Positions 16,364 through 24,008 of a stretch of 64,000 nt of DNA are shown here, in pieces; positions within the stretch are counted from its first letter, which is position 1; each line of letters starts with the position of its first letter. Under the pieces are notes generated by a model. That model saw nothing but the letters and a program-made list of their open reading frames with translations. It was not told the DNA's origin and searched no databases. The stretch spans positions 1 through 64,000 of the forward strand of contig NZ_JAIUDQ010000006.1 in the NCBI RefSeq assembly GCF_020164435.1. The letters run 5' to 3'. Source of the stretch: Phyllobacterium lublinensis (GTDB taxonomy: Bacteria; Pseudomonadota; Alphaproteobacteria; Rhizobiales; Rhizobiaceae). Both the position numbers and the translations under genes were made by a program.

Positions 16364-17611
16364 CTACTCTTCCTGCGCGGCCTCGCTCAAGGGATGAAGC
16401 TGCAGCGTCTCCGGCGTCTGCGGTCGGTCGTGCGGGCGTATCGCAAAATCGGGACGGGCCGATGGTGCCTGCGATGCGCGGCGCAGGCTGCGCCAGAACG
16501 CGTACGAGCCATAGGCCGCATAGCTGATCGCCATGGTGACGAAGAAGCCGGTGGGGCCATTCAGGTCCATCAGCCGTCCGGCGATCTGCGGTCCGATCAT
16601 GCTACCTACACCATATACAATCAGTAACCCACTGGAAATCTTGACGAATTCACTCGGCTCGGCGAAGTCGTTGGCGTGTGCGACATTGAGCGAATAGATC
16701 GGAAACAGCACCGTTCCGAAGGCAAACATCAGCGTATAGATCACCCATGGCGTCGTCGGTTGCACCATGATCATTGTCAGTGAGATGGCAACACCGCCAA
16801 TCCCGGCAACGACCATTACATAGCGGCGGTCGACGAAGTCCGAGGCGCGACCGATCGGGTACTGGAAGATTGCACCGCCTATCATGGAACTTGCGATCAT
16901 CGTTGCGATGCCGAAAGTCGACAGCCCAATGTCCCTTCCATAAACGGCGGACAGGAAGTTCCAGGCGCCTGCGATGATTCCGGCCAGCAGCGAACCGATC
17001 AGCGCAGCCGGCGATTTGCGATATAGTCCGGGAAGATCGAGCGACACTTGAGTCAATGGGCGCGGTGATTGGGCGTTGGATAGGCCCGTCGGCACCAGCG
17101 CAGAGGCATAGATCAGCGCTCCGATCATGAACAGCACATGCGTAGCGGCGTTGCCGAACGGCAGGATATACTGGCCGACCAGAAGGCCGATCATGGAAAC
17201 GATCATATAGATCGAGAAAACCATCCCGCGGGTCGAATTGGTGACACGTTCGTTCAGCCAGCTCTCGATGACCATATAGCTTCCGGCTAGTGAAAAGCCG
17301 GCCAGCGCCCGGAACAACGTCCAGGCCCAGGGATCGATGATCAATCCGTGCAACAGCATGGACATGCTCAACAGCGTCAGCAGAACGGCGAAAACGCGAA
17401 CATGACCGACGCGGCGCACAAGACGTGGAACGATGATGCAGCCGCCGGTGAAAGCGAGGGCGTATCCCGTGCCGAGCCAGCCGATAGTGGTCGGGGACCA
17501 GCCCTCCATGCCGGCGCGCAGAGGCAACAAGATACCGGCCAGGCCTCCTGCAGTGAGCATCAGGAACGTGCTGGTCAATAATGCCGTGATTGGCAATAGC
17601 TGGCGAAACAT
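16364..17611 (-). CDS. MFS transporter (YcaD-like)
   Basis: 415 residues with twelve predicted membrane segments. The loop motif after TM2 (R-L-V-R-R-V-G-H-V-R) matches the major facilitator pattern G-x-x-x-D-R-x-G-R-R only loosely. The segment G-Y-x-x-x-E-S-W-L-N in the first half resembles the YcaD group. Exporter of unknown substrate in the inner membrane. AGGA lies just before the ATG. It follows the glycosylase gene in the same direction after 117 bp. Confidence 0.88.
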   Translation of the reverse strand: MFRQLLPITALLTSTFLMLTAGGLAGILLPLRAGMEGWSPTTIGWLGTGYALAFTGGCIIVPRLVRRVGHVRVFAVLLTLLSMSMLLHGLIIDPWAWTLFRALAGFSLAGSYMVIESWLNERVTNSTRGMVFSIYMIVSMIGLLVGQYILPFGNAATHVLFMIGALIYASALVPTGLSNAQSPRPLTQVSLDLPGLYRKSPAALIGSLLAGIIAGAWNFLSAVYGRDIGLSTFGIATMIASSMIGGAIFQYPIGRASDFVDRRYVMVVAGIGGVAISLTMIMVQPTTPWVIYTLMFAFGTVLFPIYSLNVAHANDFAEPSEFVKISSGLLIVYGVGSMIGPQIAGRLMDLNGPTGFFVTMAISYAAYGSYAFWRSLRRASQAPSARPDFAIRPHDRPQTPETLQLHPLSEAAQEE

Positions 17612-17728
17612 GCGCGCATCCTGTGTTTCAGATCTGAAACTACAGTTTTCTATTGGCCCGCAAGCCAGCGATTACGACACTGCCATTCCAGTTTTGCGCC
17701 AAGAAAGGCACGAGCCCGAGCGTATGGA

Positions 17729-18610
17729 TCATTCCGTCAATGCACGCAACCGCAATTTGACACTGACGAAATCGCGCCAGGCGAACCGCTTTTGAGCTGA
17801 ATTGCGCAGGAGATAGGCAGGATGAAGTGTCGGCATGACGGGAATTTCAATCCCCGATGCCGTCGTGTGGCTTTTCCAATTACCGCGCAAGCGGAGAATA
17901 CCCTCCGTCGTATCGGTCAACGCCTTGGCTGCCGGTCCACCTAGTGCGACCAGCAGTTTCGGATTGGCAAGCTCGATCTGGCGCTCGAAGAACGGACGGC
18001 AGATTTCGGTTTCGAGTGGCGTCGGCGTCCGGTTGCCGGGCGGGCGCCACGGAATTGTGTTGGCGATATAGACGCTGGAACGGTCAAGACCGATCGCCGC
18101 AAACATGCGATCGAGCAATTGCCCGGAACGGCCGATGAAGGGTACTCCCTCAAGGTCCTCTTCACGACCCGGTGCCTCGCCGACAAACATGATCGATGCA
18201 TGGGGATTCCCGTCGGCGAAAACGAGGTTCTTGGCTGTGAACTTGAGATTGCATCCATCGAATGCGGCCAGCTGCGCGTGCAATTCGTCCAGTGTAGCCG
18301 CGCTCGACGCCAGCTGCCGGGCCATTGCGATCTGGGCATCATCCGGAACCGTGGCCTTGGTCACGACCGGCGGTGCTGGTGGAGCGGATTGCATCCTTTC
18401 GGACGGTGTGGCAGGTGCCTTTTGTGGTGAAGCTGCTAGTGGCGTCGTTGTGCGTTTTGCTTCGACCTGCGAAAAACGGTTGACCGGCACGTCTTCGAGC
18501 GGCGTATCAACGCCCGCCTCGGCATAGAAGTCCAGCAGTTCGCGAAGGTTCGGCAATCTTGAATCCTTAAGAGCTGCATGTGAAGTCGCAAATTGCACGG
18601 GCGATTGCAA
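17729..18610 (-). CDS. Uracil-DNA glycosylase, family 4/5-like
   Basis: 293 residues. The catalytic half (about 115-290) has motif A G-E-A-P-G-R-E-E-D, the loop W-R-P-P-G-N-R-T-P and motif B H-P-A-Y-L-L-R, as in family 4 enzymes that remove uracil from DNA for base-excision repair. An N-terminal extension of about 110 residues is Pro/Ala-rich and probably disordered. Classical family 4 members bind an iron-sulfur cluster through four cysteines, but only two cysteines occur in the whole protein (in D-G-C-N-L-K and E-I-C-R-P-F), so a cluster is unlikely. The start follows the stop of the upstream exported-protein gene by 2 bp, so the two are probably cotranscribed. Confidence 0.85.
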   Translation of the reverse strand: MQSPVQFATSHAALKDSRLPNLRELLDFYAEAGVDTPLEDVPVNRFSQVEAKRTTTPLAASPQKAPATPSERMQSAPPAPPVVTKATVPDDAQIAMARQLASSAATLDELHAQLAAFDGCNLKFTAKNLVFADGNPHASIMFVGEAPGREEDLEGVPFIGRSGQLLDRMFAAIGLDRSSVYIANTIPWRPPGNRTPTPLETEICRPFFERQIELANPKLLVALGGPAAKALTDTTEGILRLRGNWKSHTTASGIEIPVMPTLHPAYLLRNSAQKRFAWRDFVSVKLRLRALTE

Positions 18611-18612
18611 GG

Positions 18613-19224
18613 TCAGGATGATGGAATGCGCGGGTCCTGCACCAGATAAAACTGGCGCTTTGGCGTAAAGTCGGCAACGGGAAATTCAAAAGTCGCGTTC
18701 GCGCGAGGATCGACTTGTCCGCCACGGAAGACCATCCGGTCATAGGGCTCGAAATCGTCGCTGTATTCCGTGAAGCCATTCGAGTGGATCATGCCCGTCT
18801 TGTCCCCAGGCTGGTAGAAGGACAGGCCGTCTCCGTAGTCGCTTGGTACGTGCAATTGTTCCTGGAGCTCGAACTCGAATTCGATCCAAGGATGGCCGCT
18901 GCCATTAATCGCCTGGATACGCAGATAGAACAGGATGCCAACGTCCTCGCTGGGATTGGCTTGCGTGACACGCTCGGTTCGAATCACAAGGGTTGTTGGG
19001 GTCGCGGAGTCGAATTCCTCGACGATCACGATGGGATCGTCGATCGTGCCCTTGCCGCTGATCGAGCGTATCGCGAACCCGCCGAGCTCATCCGAGAAGG
19101 AATAGGGACCTACCGTCCACAGTTCGCGTTCCTCGGCCGCGATCCCCTCTGAAGCGAATACATTGCAAAGCATGCCGATGGTAATCAGGCCGTTGAGCAT
19201 CCAGATCACTCGGGGCAGTCTCAT
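18613..19224 (-). CDS. Exported protein of unknown function
   Basis: 203 residues. A signal peptide (basic start, hydrophobic 8-24, cleavage near I-A-A-E-E) predicts periplasmic or secreted location. The mature part is acidic, rich in beta-prone segments and aromatic residues, and has no Cys. The ATG at 19224 is preferred over an upstream in-frame start at 19272 because it begins a proper signal peptide. Probably cotranscribed with the glycosylase gene 2 bp downstream. I do not recognise the family. Confidence 0.75.
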   Translation of the reverse strand: MRLPRVIWMLNGLITIGMLCNVFASEGIAAEERELWTVGPYSFSDELGGFAIRSISGKGTIDDPIVIVEEFDSATPTTLVIRTERVTQANPSEDVGILFYLRIQAINGSGHPWIEFEFELQEQLHVPSDYGDGLSFYQPGDKTGMIHSNGFTEYSDDFEPYDRMVFRGGQVDPRANATFEFPVADFTPKRQFYLVQDPRIPSS

Positions 19225-19350
19225 CCGGTCTCCATTCGGTTTTTGATGGCCACCAGCAGTCGTACAACGCAACCAAATGCGCTAGCCGGAGTATGAACGA
19301 ATTGTGTAAAGGCGCAACTCTCGGCAGTGTGTCCAAGATCGTTCAAAATA

Positions 19351-19366
19351 TTGACGTTTACGTCAA
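19351..19366. promoter_or_regulatory. Palindromic operator-like site before the ETF oxidoreductase gene
   Basis: TTGACG-TTTA-CGTCAA is a perfect 6-bp inverted repeat, 157 bp upstream of the etfQO start and 127 bp from the start of the divergent exported-protein gene. Its core ACGTTTACGT recurs upstream of two other genes in the window. It resembles the sites I recall for LiuR-type MerR regulators of branched-chain and fatty-acid oxidation. Confidence 0.5.
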
Positions 19367-19522
19367 GGTAAACTATTAAATCTGTCGATCGTCGTAAGAT
19401 GGGGGGCAATTGGCCGCATCTGGAATGCGCAACTCCCGCTGTCATACGGCTATTGTTAGGCTACAAATCGAAAAAACACGGATTCAATCGTGTCTACGGG
19501 GCATGTGGTTCAGGAGGAAATG

Positions 19523-21190
19523 ATGAGCGAGACAAACGAACTTCCAGAGCGCGAGAGCATGGAGTTTGATGTCGTGATCGTGGGTGGAGGACCGGCGGGT
19601 CTTTCGGCTGCCATCAGGCTCAAGCAGATCAATCCAGAGCTCTCCGTGGTCGTTCTGGAAAAGGGCGGCGAAGTCGGCGCGCATATCCTGTCCGGCGCGG
19701 TGGTCGATCCGATCGGCGTCGACAAGCTTTTGCCGGGTTGGCGCGAGGAGGAGGGGCATCCATTCAAGACGCCGGTCACGGCCGACCATTTTCTGGTGCT
19801 CGGCCATTCAGGCTCGATCCGTCTTCCCAACTTCGGCATGCCGCCGCTGATGAACAATCACGGCAACTTCATTGTCTCGCTCGGCAATGTCTGCCGCTGG
19901 CTCGCCACCAAGGCGGAAGAGCTCGGCGTCGAGATCTATCCAGGCTTTGCCGGCTCGGAAGTGCTTTATGACGACAGCGGTTCCGTCATCGGCGTCGCCA
20001 CCGGGGACATGGGCATCGAAAAGGACGGCTCCCATGGACCAGCCTACACACGCGGCATGGCCCTTCTTGGCAAATATGTGCTGATCGCCGAGGGGGCACG
20101 CGGCTCGCTTGCCAAGCAGCTGATCCATACGTTCAAGCTCGATGAGGGCAAGGAACCCGCCAAATATGGTATCGGCTTGAAGGAGCTGTGGCAGGTCGAC
20201 CCGTCCAAGCACAAGCTTGGCCTGGTGCAGCACACCTTTGGCTGGCCGCTCGACATGAAGACGGGCGGTGGTTCGTTCCTCTACCACCTTGAGGACAACA
20301 CCGTCGCTGTCGGTTTCGTCATGCACCTCAACTACAAGAATCCCTACCTTTCGCCGTTCGAGGAATTCCAGCGCTTCAAGACGCATCCATCGATCCGCGG
20401 TACCTTTGAGGGCGGCAAGCGCCTTTCCTACGGAGCGCGTGCGATCACCGAAGGCGGCTGGCAGTCGGTGCCGAAGCTTTCCTTCCCGGGCGGGGCCCTC
20501 ATTGGCTGCTCGGCCGGTTTCGTCAACGTGCCGCGCATCAAGGGTTCGCACAATGCCATGCTCTCCGGCATGCTTGCCGCCGAACATGTGGCTGAGGCCA
20601 TCGCTGCCGGACGGGCCAATGACGAGCTCATCGCCTATGAGAATGCCTGGCGTTCCAGTGAGATTGGCAAGGACCTGAAGCGCGTGCGCAACGTCAAGCC
20701 GATGTGGTCGAAGCTCGGCACTGTCGGCGGTGTTCTCCTCGGCGGGATCGACATGTGGCTCAACACGATCTTCGGCGGCTGGTCCCCATTTGGAACATGG
20801 AAGCACGGCAAGACCGATGCGGCATCGCTCGAGCCCGCCAGCAAGCATTCGCCGATCGCCTATCCGAAACCCGATGGCGTTCTGACCTTCGACCGCTTGT
20901 CCTCGGTGTTCCTGTCCAACACCAACCATGAGGAGAACGAGCCGGTTCACCTGATCGTCAAGGATCCCGCGCTGCAGAAGACGTCAGAGCACGATGTCTA
21001 TGCCGGACCGTCCACCCGCTATTGTCCTGCGGGCGTCTATGAATGGGTGGAAGAAGGCTCGGGCCCCAAGTTCGTGATCAACGCGCAGAATTGCGTTCAC
21101 TGCAAGACCTGCGACATCAAGGATCCCAACCAGAACATCAACTGGGTGCCACCCCAGGGCGGCGAAGGCCCGGTCTATACCAGCATGTGA
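19523..21190 (+). CDS. etfQO: Electron-transfer flavoprotein:ubiquinone oxidoreductase
   Basis: 555 residues. It passes electrons from reduced ETF (fed by acyl-CoA dehydrogenases such as the isovaleryl-CoA dehydrogenase in this window) to ubiquinone at the inner membrane. Seen: an FAD-binding G-G-G-P-A-G near residue 30; the central ubiquinone/membrane part; a C-terminal 4Fe-4S domain with Cys in Y-C-P-A-G-V-Y and C-x-x-C-x-x-C in N-C-V-H-C-K-T-C-D-I-K-D-P. AGGAGG at 19512-19517 fits the second of two adjacent ATGs (19523). A GTG at 19490 is rejected for lack of a ribosome site. The palindrome at 19351 is its likely operator. Confidence 0.97.
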   Translation: MSETNELPERESMEFDVVIVGGGPAGLSAAIRLKQINPELSVVVLEKGGEVGAHILSGAVVDPIGVDKLLPGWREEEGHPFKTPVTADHFLVLGHSGSIRLPNFGMPPLMNNHGNFIVSLGNVCRWLATKAEELGVEIYPGFAGSEVLYDDSGSVIGVATGDMGIEKDGSHGPAYTRGMALLGKYVLIAEGARGSLAKQLIHTFKLDEGKEPAKYGIGLKELWQVDPSKHKLGLVQHTFGWPLDMKTGGGSFLYHLEDNTVAVGFVMHLNYKNPYLSPFEEFQRFKTHPSIRGTFEGGKRLSYGARAITEGGWQSVPKLSFPGGALIGCSAGFVNVPRIKGSHNAMLSGMLAAEHVAEAIAAGRANDELIAYENAWRSSEIGKDLKRVRNVKPMWSKLGTVGGVLLGGIDMWLNTIFGGWSPFGTWKHGKTDAASLEPASKHSPIAYPKPDGVLTFDRLSSVFLSNTNHEENEPVHLIVKDPALQKTSEHDVYAGPSTRYCPAGVYEWVEEGSGPKFVINAQNCVHCKTCDIKDPNQNINWVPPQGGEGPVYTSM

Positions 21191-21198
21191 CAGCACCG

Positions 21199-21215
21199 GC
21201 CCGGCTGTGCCGGGC
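21199..21215 (+). terminator. Terminator hairpin after etfQO
   Basis: A 7-bp perfect stem GCCCGGC-TGT-GCCGGGC follows the stop by 8 bases, then ATCCTT. The convergent phosphatase gene ends 17 bp further on. Confidence 0.6.
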
Positions 21216-21231
21216 ATCCTTGCGACACCAA

Positions 21232-22239
21232 TCAGTCTTTCAGCAGTACTGTCTGCTGATCGGGGCCAACATCATCCATTGCGCCTATGGAAAAACGCAA
21301 AAGCATCGGAACGTGATCAGATCCCGCACGAGGCAGCGTTTCGACCCGCGGATTGACGATCTTGTCCGAGGTCAGGATGTGATCTAGCGGCAGGCCGATG
21401 AACCGCGTCACGATATCCGGCATGCCTATGGCGAACCAGCTTGGACGCAGGCCCTCGACTGACCGCGTCCTGCTCGCTGCCGTGATGTTCTTGACTGTCT
21501 GGCTCCAGGCAGCGGCATTGAAATCACCCGCAATGATCATCGGCCCCTCCAAACGTTCGAAATATTGTTGGAGCGTCTTGACGTTGCGCGGTTGCGAATA
21601 GGGCCAGGGCCAGTCGAGATGAAGCGCTGTGATGATGGCGCTGCGCCCGCCGAAATCAATGCGGGCCAAGCCGATGAGGCTGCCGACACATTGGGGCGTG
21701 GTGCCGAGTGCGAACGGCCGACGTGACAGAATGGCCACGCCGCCGATACGGCTCCGGTTGGGACAGTAGAGCGTGTAGGGATAGCGCGCCTCGATCGCCT
21801 TCAGTCGTGGCCGCCAGTCGTTGGAAACTTCCTGCAAGGTCATGACATCGGGGGCCTCCCGGGCAATCATCCGAATGACTTCGGTCGGCGTGCGATTATT
21901 GTAGCGCAAATTGAGCTGCATCAGCTTGTATTCGGGAAGGCTGGCAGGTGCAGCCGCTGCTGCCTCGGCCTCCGCGGAGGGCGACGGGGAGGGCACGACA
22001 ATGGTTGCAATCGCGGTCAGCGCCAGTACGACCGCCATCAATCCTTCCCGCCATAGACCGAAAAGCATGGCCGGGATTGCGGAGAGGGCCATCAGCACAG
22101 CCAGGTGCAAGCGGAAATGCGCAAAAGCGTCGAGCGCCGGGTGAACTGAGCCGAAAAAACCGAGCACAAGCGGCACCGAAAACAGGATCGGAAGCAGTAC
22201 CGCAGCGAGTTTCAACCAGGAGCGTTTGTCAGTCGTCAT
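21232..22239 (-). CDS. Membrane-anchored endonuclease/exonuclease/phosphatase-family protein
   Basis: 335 residues. Three hydrophobic segments in the first 90 residues anchor it in the inner membrane. The C-terminal part (about 100-325) is an EEP fold with N in L-Q-L-N-L-R-Y-N-N, metal-binding Glu in T-L-Q-E-V, catalytic H in A-L-H-L-D-W-P, G-D-F-N-A and the terminal S-D-H-V-P. The catalytic face probably lies in the periplasm. Family members cleave phosphodiesters in nucleic acids or phosphoinositide-like molecules; the substrate here is unknown. Confidence 0.88.
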   Translation of the reverse strand: MTTDKRSWLKLAAVLLPILFSVPLVLGFFGSVHPALDAFAHFRLHLAVLMALSAIPAMLFGLWREGLMAVVLALTAIATIVVPSPSPSAEAEAAAAAPASLPEYKLMQLNLRYNNRTPTEVIRMIAREAPDVMTLQEVSNDWRPRLKAIEARYPYTLYCPNRSRIGGVAILSRRPFALGTTPQCVGSLIGLARIDFGGRSAIITALHLDWPWPYSQPRNVKTLQQYFERLEGPMIIAGDFNAAAWSQTVKNITAASRTRSVEGLRPSWFAIGMPDIVTRFIGLPLDHILTSDKIVNPRVETLPRAGSDHVPMLLRFSIGAMDDVGPDQQTVLLKD

Positions 22240-22394
22240 GACCTCGCATTAAACCTGCAATTGCGCCGCAATCAAGATGGTGAATTTCAAGGATTTTCAG
22301 GCAGCGGGACAACCCGGCAACTGGCTCGCCCAATAATTTGCAACCCTGTATTCGTTGTCGCGAATGATAACTCGAGCCATGAGTTGGATGGTTT

Positions 22395-22634
22395 TTGAGA
22401 GTAAGAGCAGCAGCACCGAGCCAGCGGTGTAATGGGGGTGATGGGCTCCCCAACTGCGGCATCAGCCTTGCCTTAGAAACATTGAGGTGAGAAATGCGGC
22501 ATTTGCCGTTTAGTATCGCTCTGACGCTAAAAGAACCCGGATCAGCTGGTCAATCTGCATCGGGTTCGATATTCATAATCAGAAAACGAGGGACGGGCGA
22601 AAGCTCGCCCCTCACTCCAAATGGAATATATCAC
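22395..22634 (+). ncRNA. Repeated RNA-like element, copy B (unclassified)
   Basis: Homolog of the minus-strand segment 14931-15166. The identical 17-mer lies at 22451-22467; GAGGTGA at 22484-22490 and ATGCGGCAT at 22494 match copy A. Hairpin 1 keeps the stem ends GAACCCG / CGGGTTC (about 22532-22567) and hairpin 2 is GGGCGA-AAG-CTCGCCC (about 22595-22610). The tail CACTCCA is identical. No gene follows in the same direction: the MarR gene is convergent and ends at 22694. This copy is therefore not a leader of an annotated gene, which favours a stand-alone small RNA or peptide gene. The reading frame from 22494 would give 77 residues, but the frame is not kept between the copies after the first few codons. 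Confidence 0.6.
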
Positions 22635-22693
22635 CTGGTCCTGATTTACCAAGTCGCAGCATGCTCAACTTTCGTTGCATACTGTGGGAGCTA

Positions 22694-23140
22694 TCACAAG
22701 ACCTTCCTCAGGCTGCCCAGTAGTTGATCGTGCTCGCCGGGCCCAAGCTGCTTTTCCAGTTCGCCATGGGTGCTCTTCCAGATCGGGGTGACATCGGTAA
22801 GCAGTCGCATACCCTTCGTTGTCAGGGCCATTAGCCGGCCACGCCTGTCCGCCGGATCGGGCGTGACTGTCACGAGACCCCGGCGTTCCAGCGGCTTGAG
22901 CGCGGCGGTGAGGGTGGTGCGATCCATCGCAAGCAGCGACGCTACGGAGCTGAGATTGGGCGGCTTGGGTCGGTTGAGTGACATCAGCAGCGAAAACTGG
23001 CCATTCGTCAGATCGTATGGGCGCATGGCATCATCAAAACGCCGCGCCAGGGCACGCGCTGCTCGCTGGACGGCAAGGCACATGCAGGCGTCTCGAATAT
23101 GAATGGTGGTTTCGTAAGGCACCGAGATCGTCTTTGACAT
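22694..23140 (-). CDS. MarR-family transcriptional regulator
   Basis: 148 residues. It shows the winged-helix MarR fold: an N-terminal dimerisation helix with C-M-C-L-A-V-Q-R-A-A-R-A-L, a recognition region with A-M-D-R-T-T-L-T-A-A-L-K-P-L-E-R-R-G-L and the wing D-P-A-D-R-R-G-R-L. Cysteines near the N-terminus could sense oxidants or electrophiles, as in other MarR proteins. It is divergent from the VOC gene, and its start codon lies within a long palindrome (23134-23174), so self-repression and control of the VOC gene are likely. Confidence 0.9.
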   Translation of the reverse strand: MSKTISVPYETTIHIRDACMCLAVQRAARALARRFDDAMRPYDLTNGQFSLLMSLNRPKPPNLSSVASLLAMDRTTLTAALKPLERRGLVTVTPDPADRRGRLMALTTKGMRLLTDVTPIWKSTHGELEKQLGPGEHDQLLGSLRKVL

Positions 23141-23174
23141 ATCATATTTATGTTGATATCAACGTAAATGTCAA
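23134..23174. promoter_or_regulatory. Nested palindromic operator between marR and the VOC gene
   Basis: The outer arms TTGACAT (23134-23140) and ATGTCAA (23168-23174) enclose GTTGATATCAAC, a perfect 12-bp palindrome at 23152-23163. The right half reads TCAACGTAAATGTCAA, whose complement agrees with the etfQO site TTGACGTTTACGTCAA at 13 of 16 positions. The outer left arm includes the MarR start codon, so binding would block its own gene. Confidence 0.6.
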
Positions 23175-23228
23175 TATTCAATCACTAGCTTTCGGTACAG
23201 TCGGAACTCACGAAGAGGAGGAGTCATC

Positions 23229-23993
23229 ATGAGTAATCCTGCTAATTTCATCTGGTACGAGCTGCTGACCAGCGATGCGCAAGCAGCTGAACAATTCTAC
23301 AGGGGAGTTGTTCGCTGGGATGCCCAGGATGCCGGGAATCCCGACATGCAATATACCCTGCTTACCGTGAACCAGGCCCCGGTTGCCGGTCTGATGGCAA
23401 TACCCGAAAGCTGTGGCGCAGACATGAAGCCAGCATGGTCAGGCATTATCTGGACGGACGATATCGATGCCAAGACGGCACAGTTGAAGGAGCTGGGGGG
23501 AAAGGTACTGCGCGAGCCCGACGATATTCCCAACATTGGCAGGTTTGCAGCGGTCGCCGACCCGCAAGGCGCGCCGTTCCAGTTGTTCCAGCCCTCAGGC
23601 GAGCAACCCGATAGCCCCAAGCCCCCAACGCCCGGGACGATCGGCTGGCACGAACTCAACTCAAGCAACTGGGAAAACGCCTTCACGTTCTATTCAAAGC
23701 TGTTTGGCTGGACCAAGGATCAGGCGATGGACATGGGACCCATGGGCACCTACCAACTCTTCGCCGCTGGTGGCGATGCAATTGGCGGCATGATGAACAG
23801 CCAGGACCCTGCAAGTCCACCGAACTGGCAGTTTTACTTCTGCGTTGACAACATCACCGCAGCAGAAGATCGCGTGAAAAGCAAAGGCGGCCAAATCCTC
23901 TTCGGACCGCAAGAGGTACCGGGAGATGCGTGGATCCTGCAATGCCAGGATCCACAGGGCGCCGTGTTCTGTCTGGTTGGTCCTCGCAGCTGA
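23229..23993 (+). CDS. Two-domain VOC (glyoxalase/dioxygenase-fold) protein
   Basis: 254 residues made of two tandem VOC units (about 1-120 and 130-254), each opening with the pattern W-x-E-L followed by A-x-x-F-Y and closing with an F-L-V or F-Q-L-F strand. This matches the CFP-30B / 27-kDa-antigen type. It lacks the full metal-ligand set of glyoxalase I, so a detoxification or binding role is possible but no reaction can be named. GAGGAGGAG lies about 7 bases before the ATG. Control by the divergent MarR protein is likely. Confidence 0.88.
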   Translation: MSNPANFIWYELLTSDAQAAEQFYRGVVRWDAQDAGNPDMQYTLLTVNQAPVAGLMAIPESCGADMKPAWSGIIWTDDIDAKTAQLKELGGKVLREPDDIPNIGRFAAVADPQGAPFQLFQPSGEQPDSPKPPTPGTIGWHELNSSNWENAFTFYSKLFGWTKDQAMDMGPMGTYQLFAAGGDAIGGMMNSQDPASPPNWQFYFCVDNITAAEDRVKSKGGQILFGPQEVPGDAWILQCQDPQGAVFCLVGPRS

Positions 23994-24008
23994 GGTAAAT
24001 GTCTGAAC

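Noticed and set aside
22494-22727. 77-residue protein gene in copy B of the RNA element
   Set aside because: Only the first few codons agree with copy A; small insertions and deletions break the frame while the hairpins persist, so RNA is favoured over protein.
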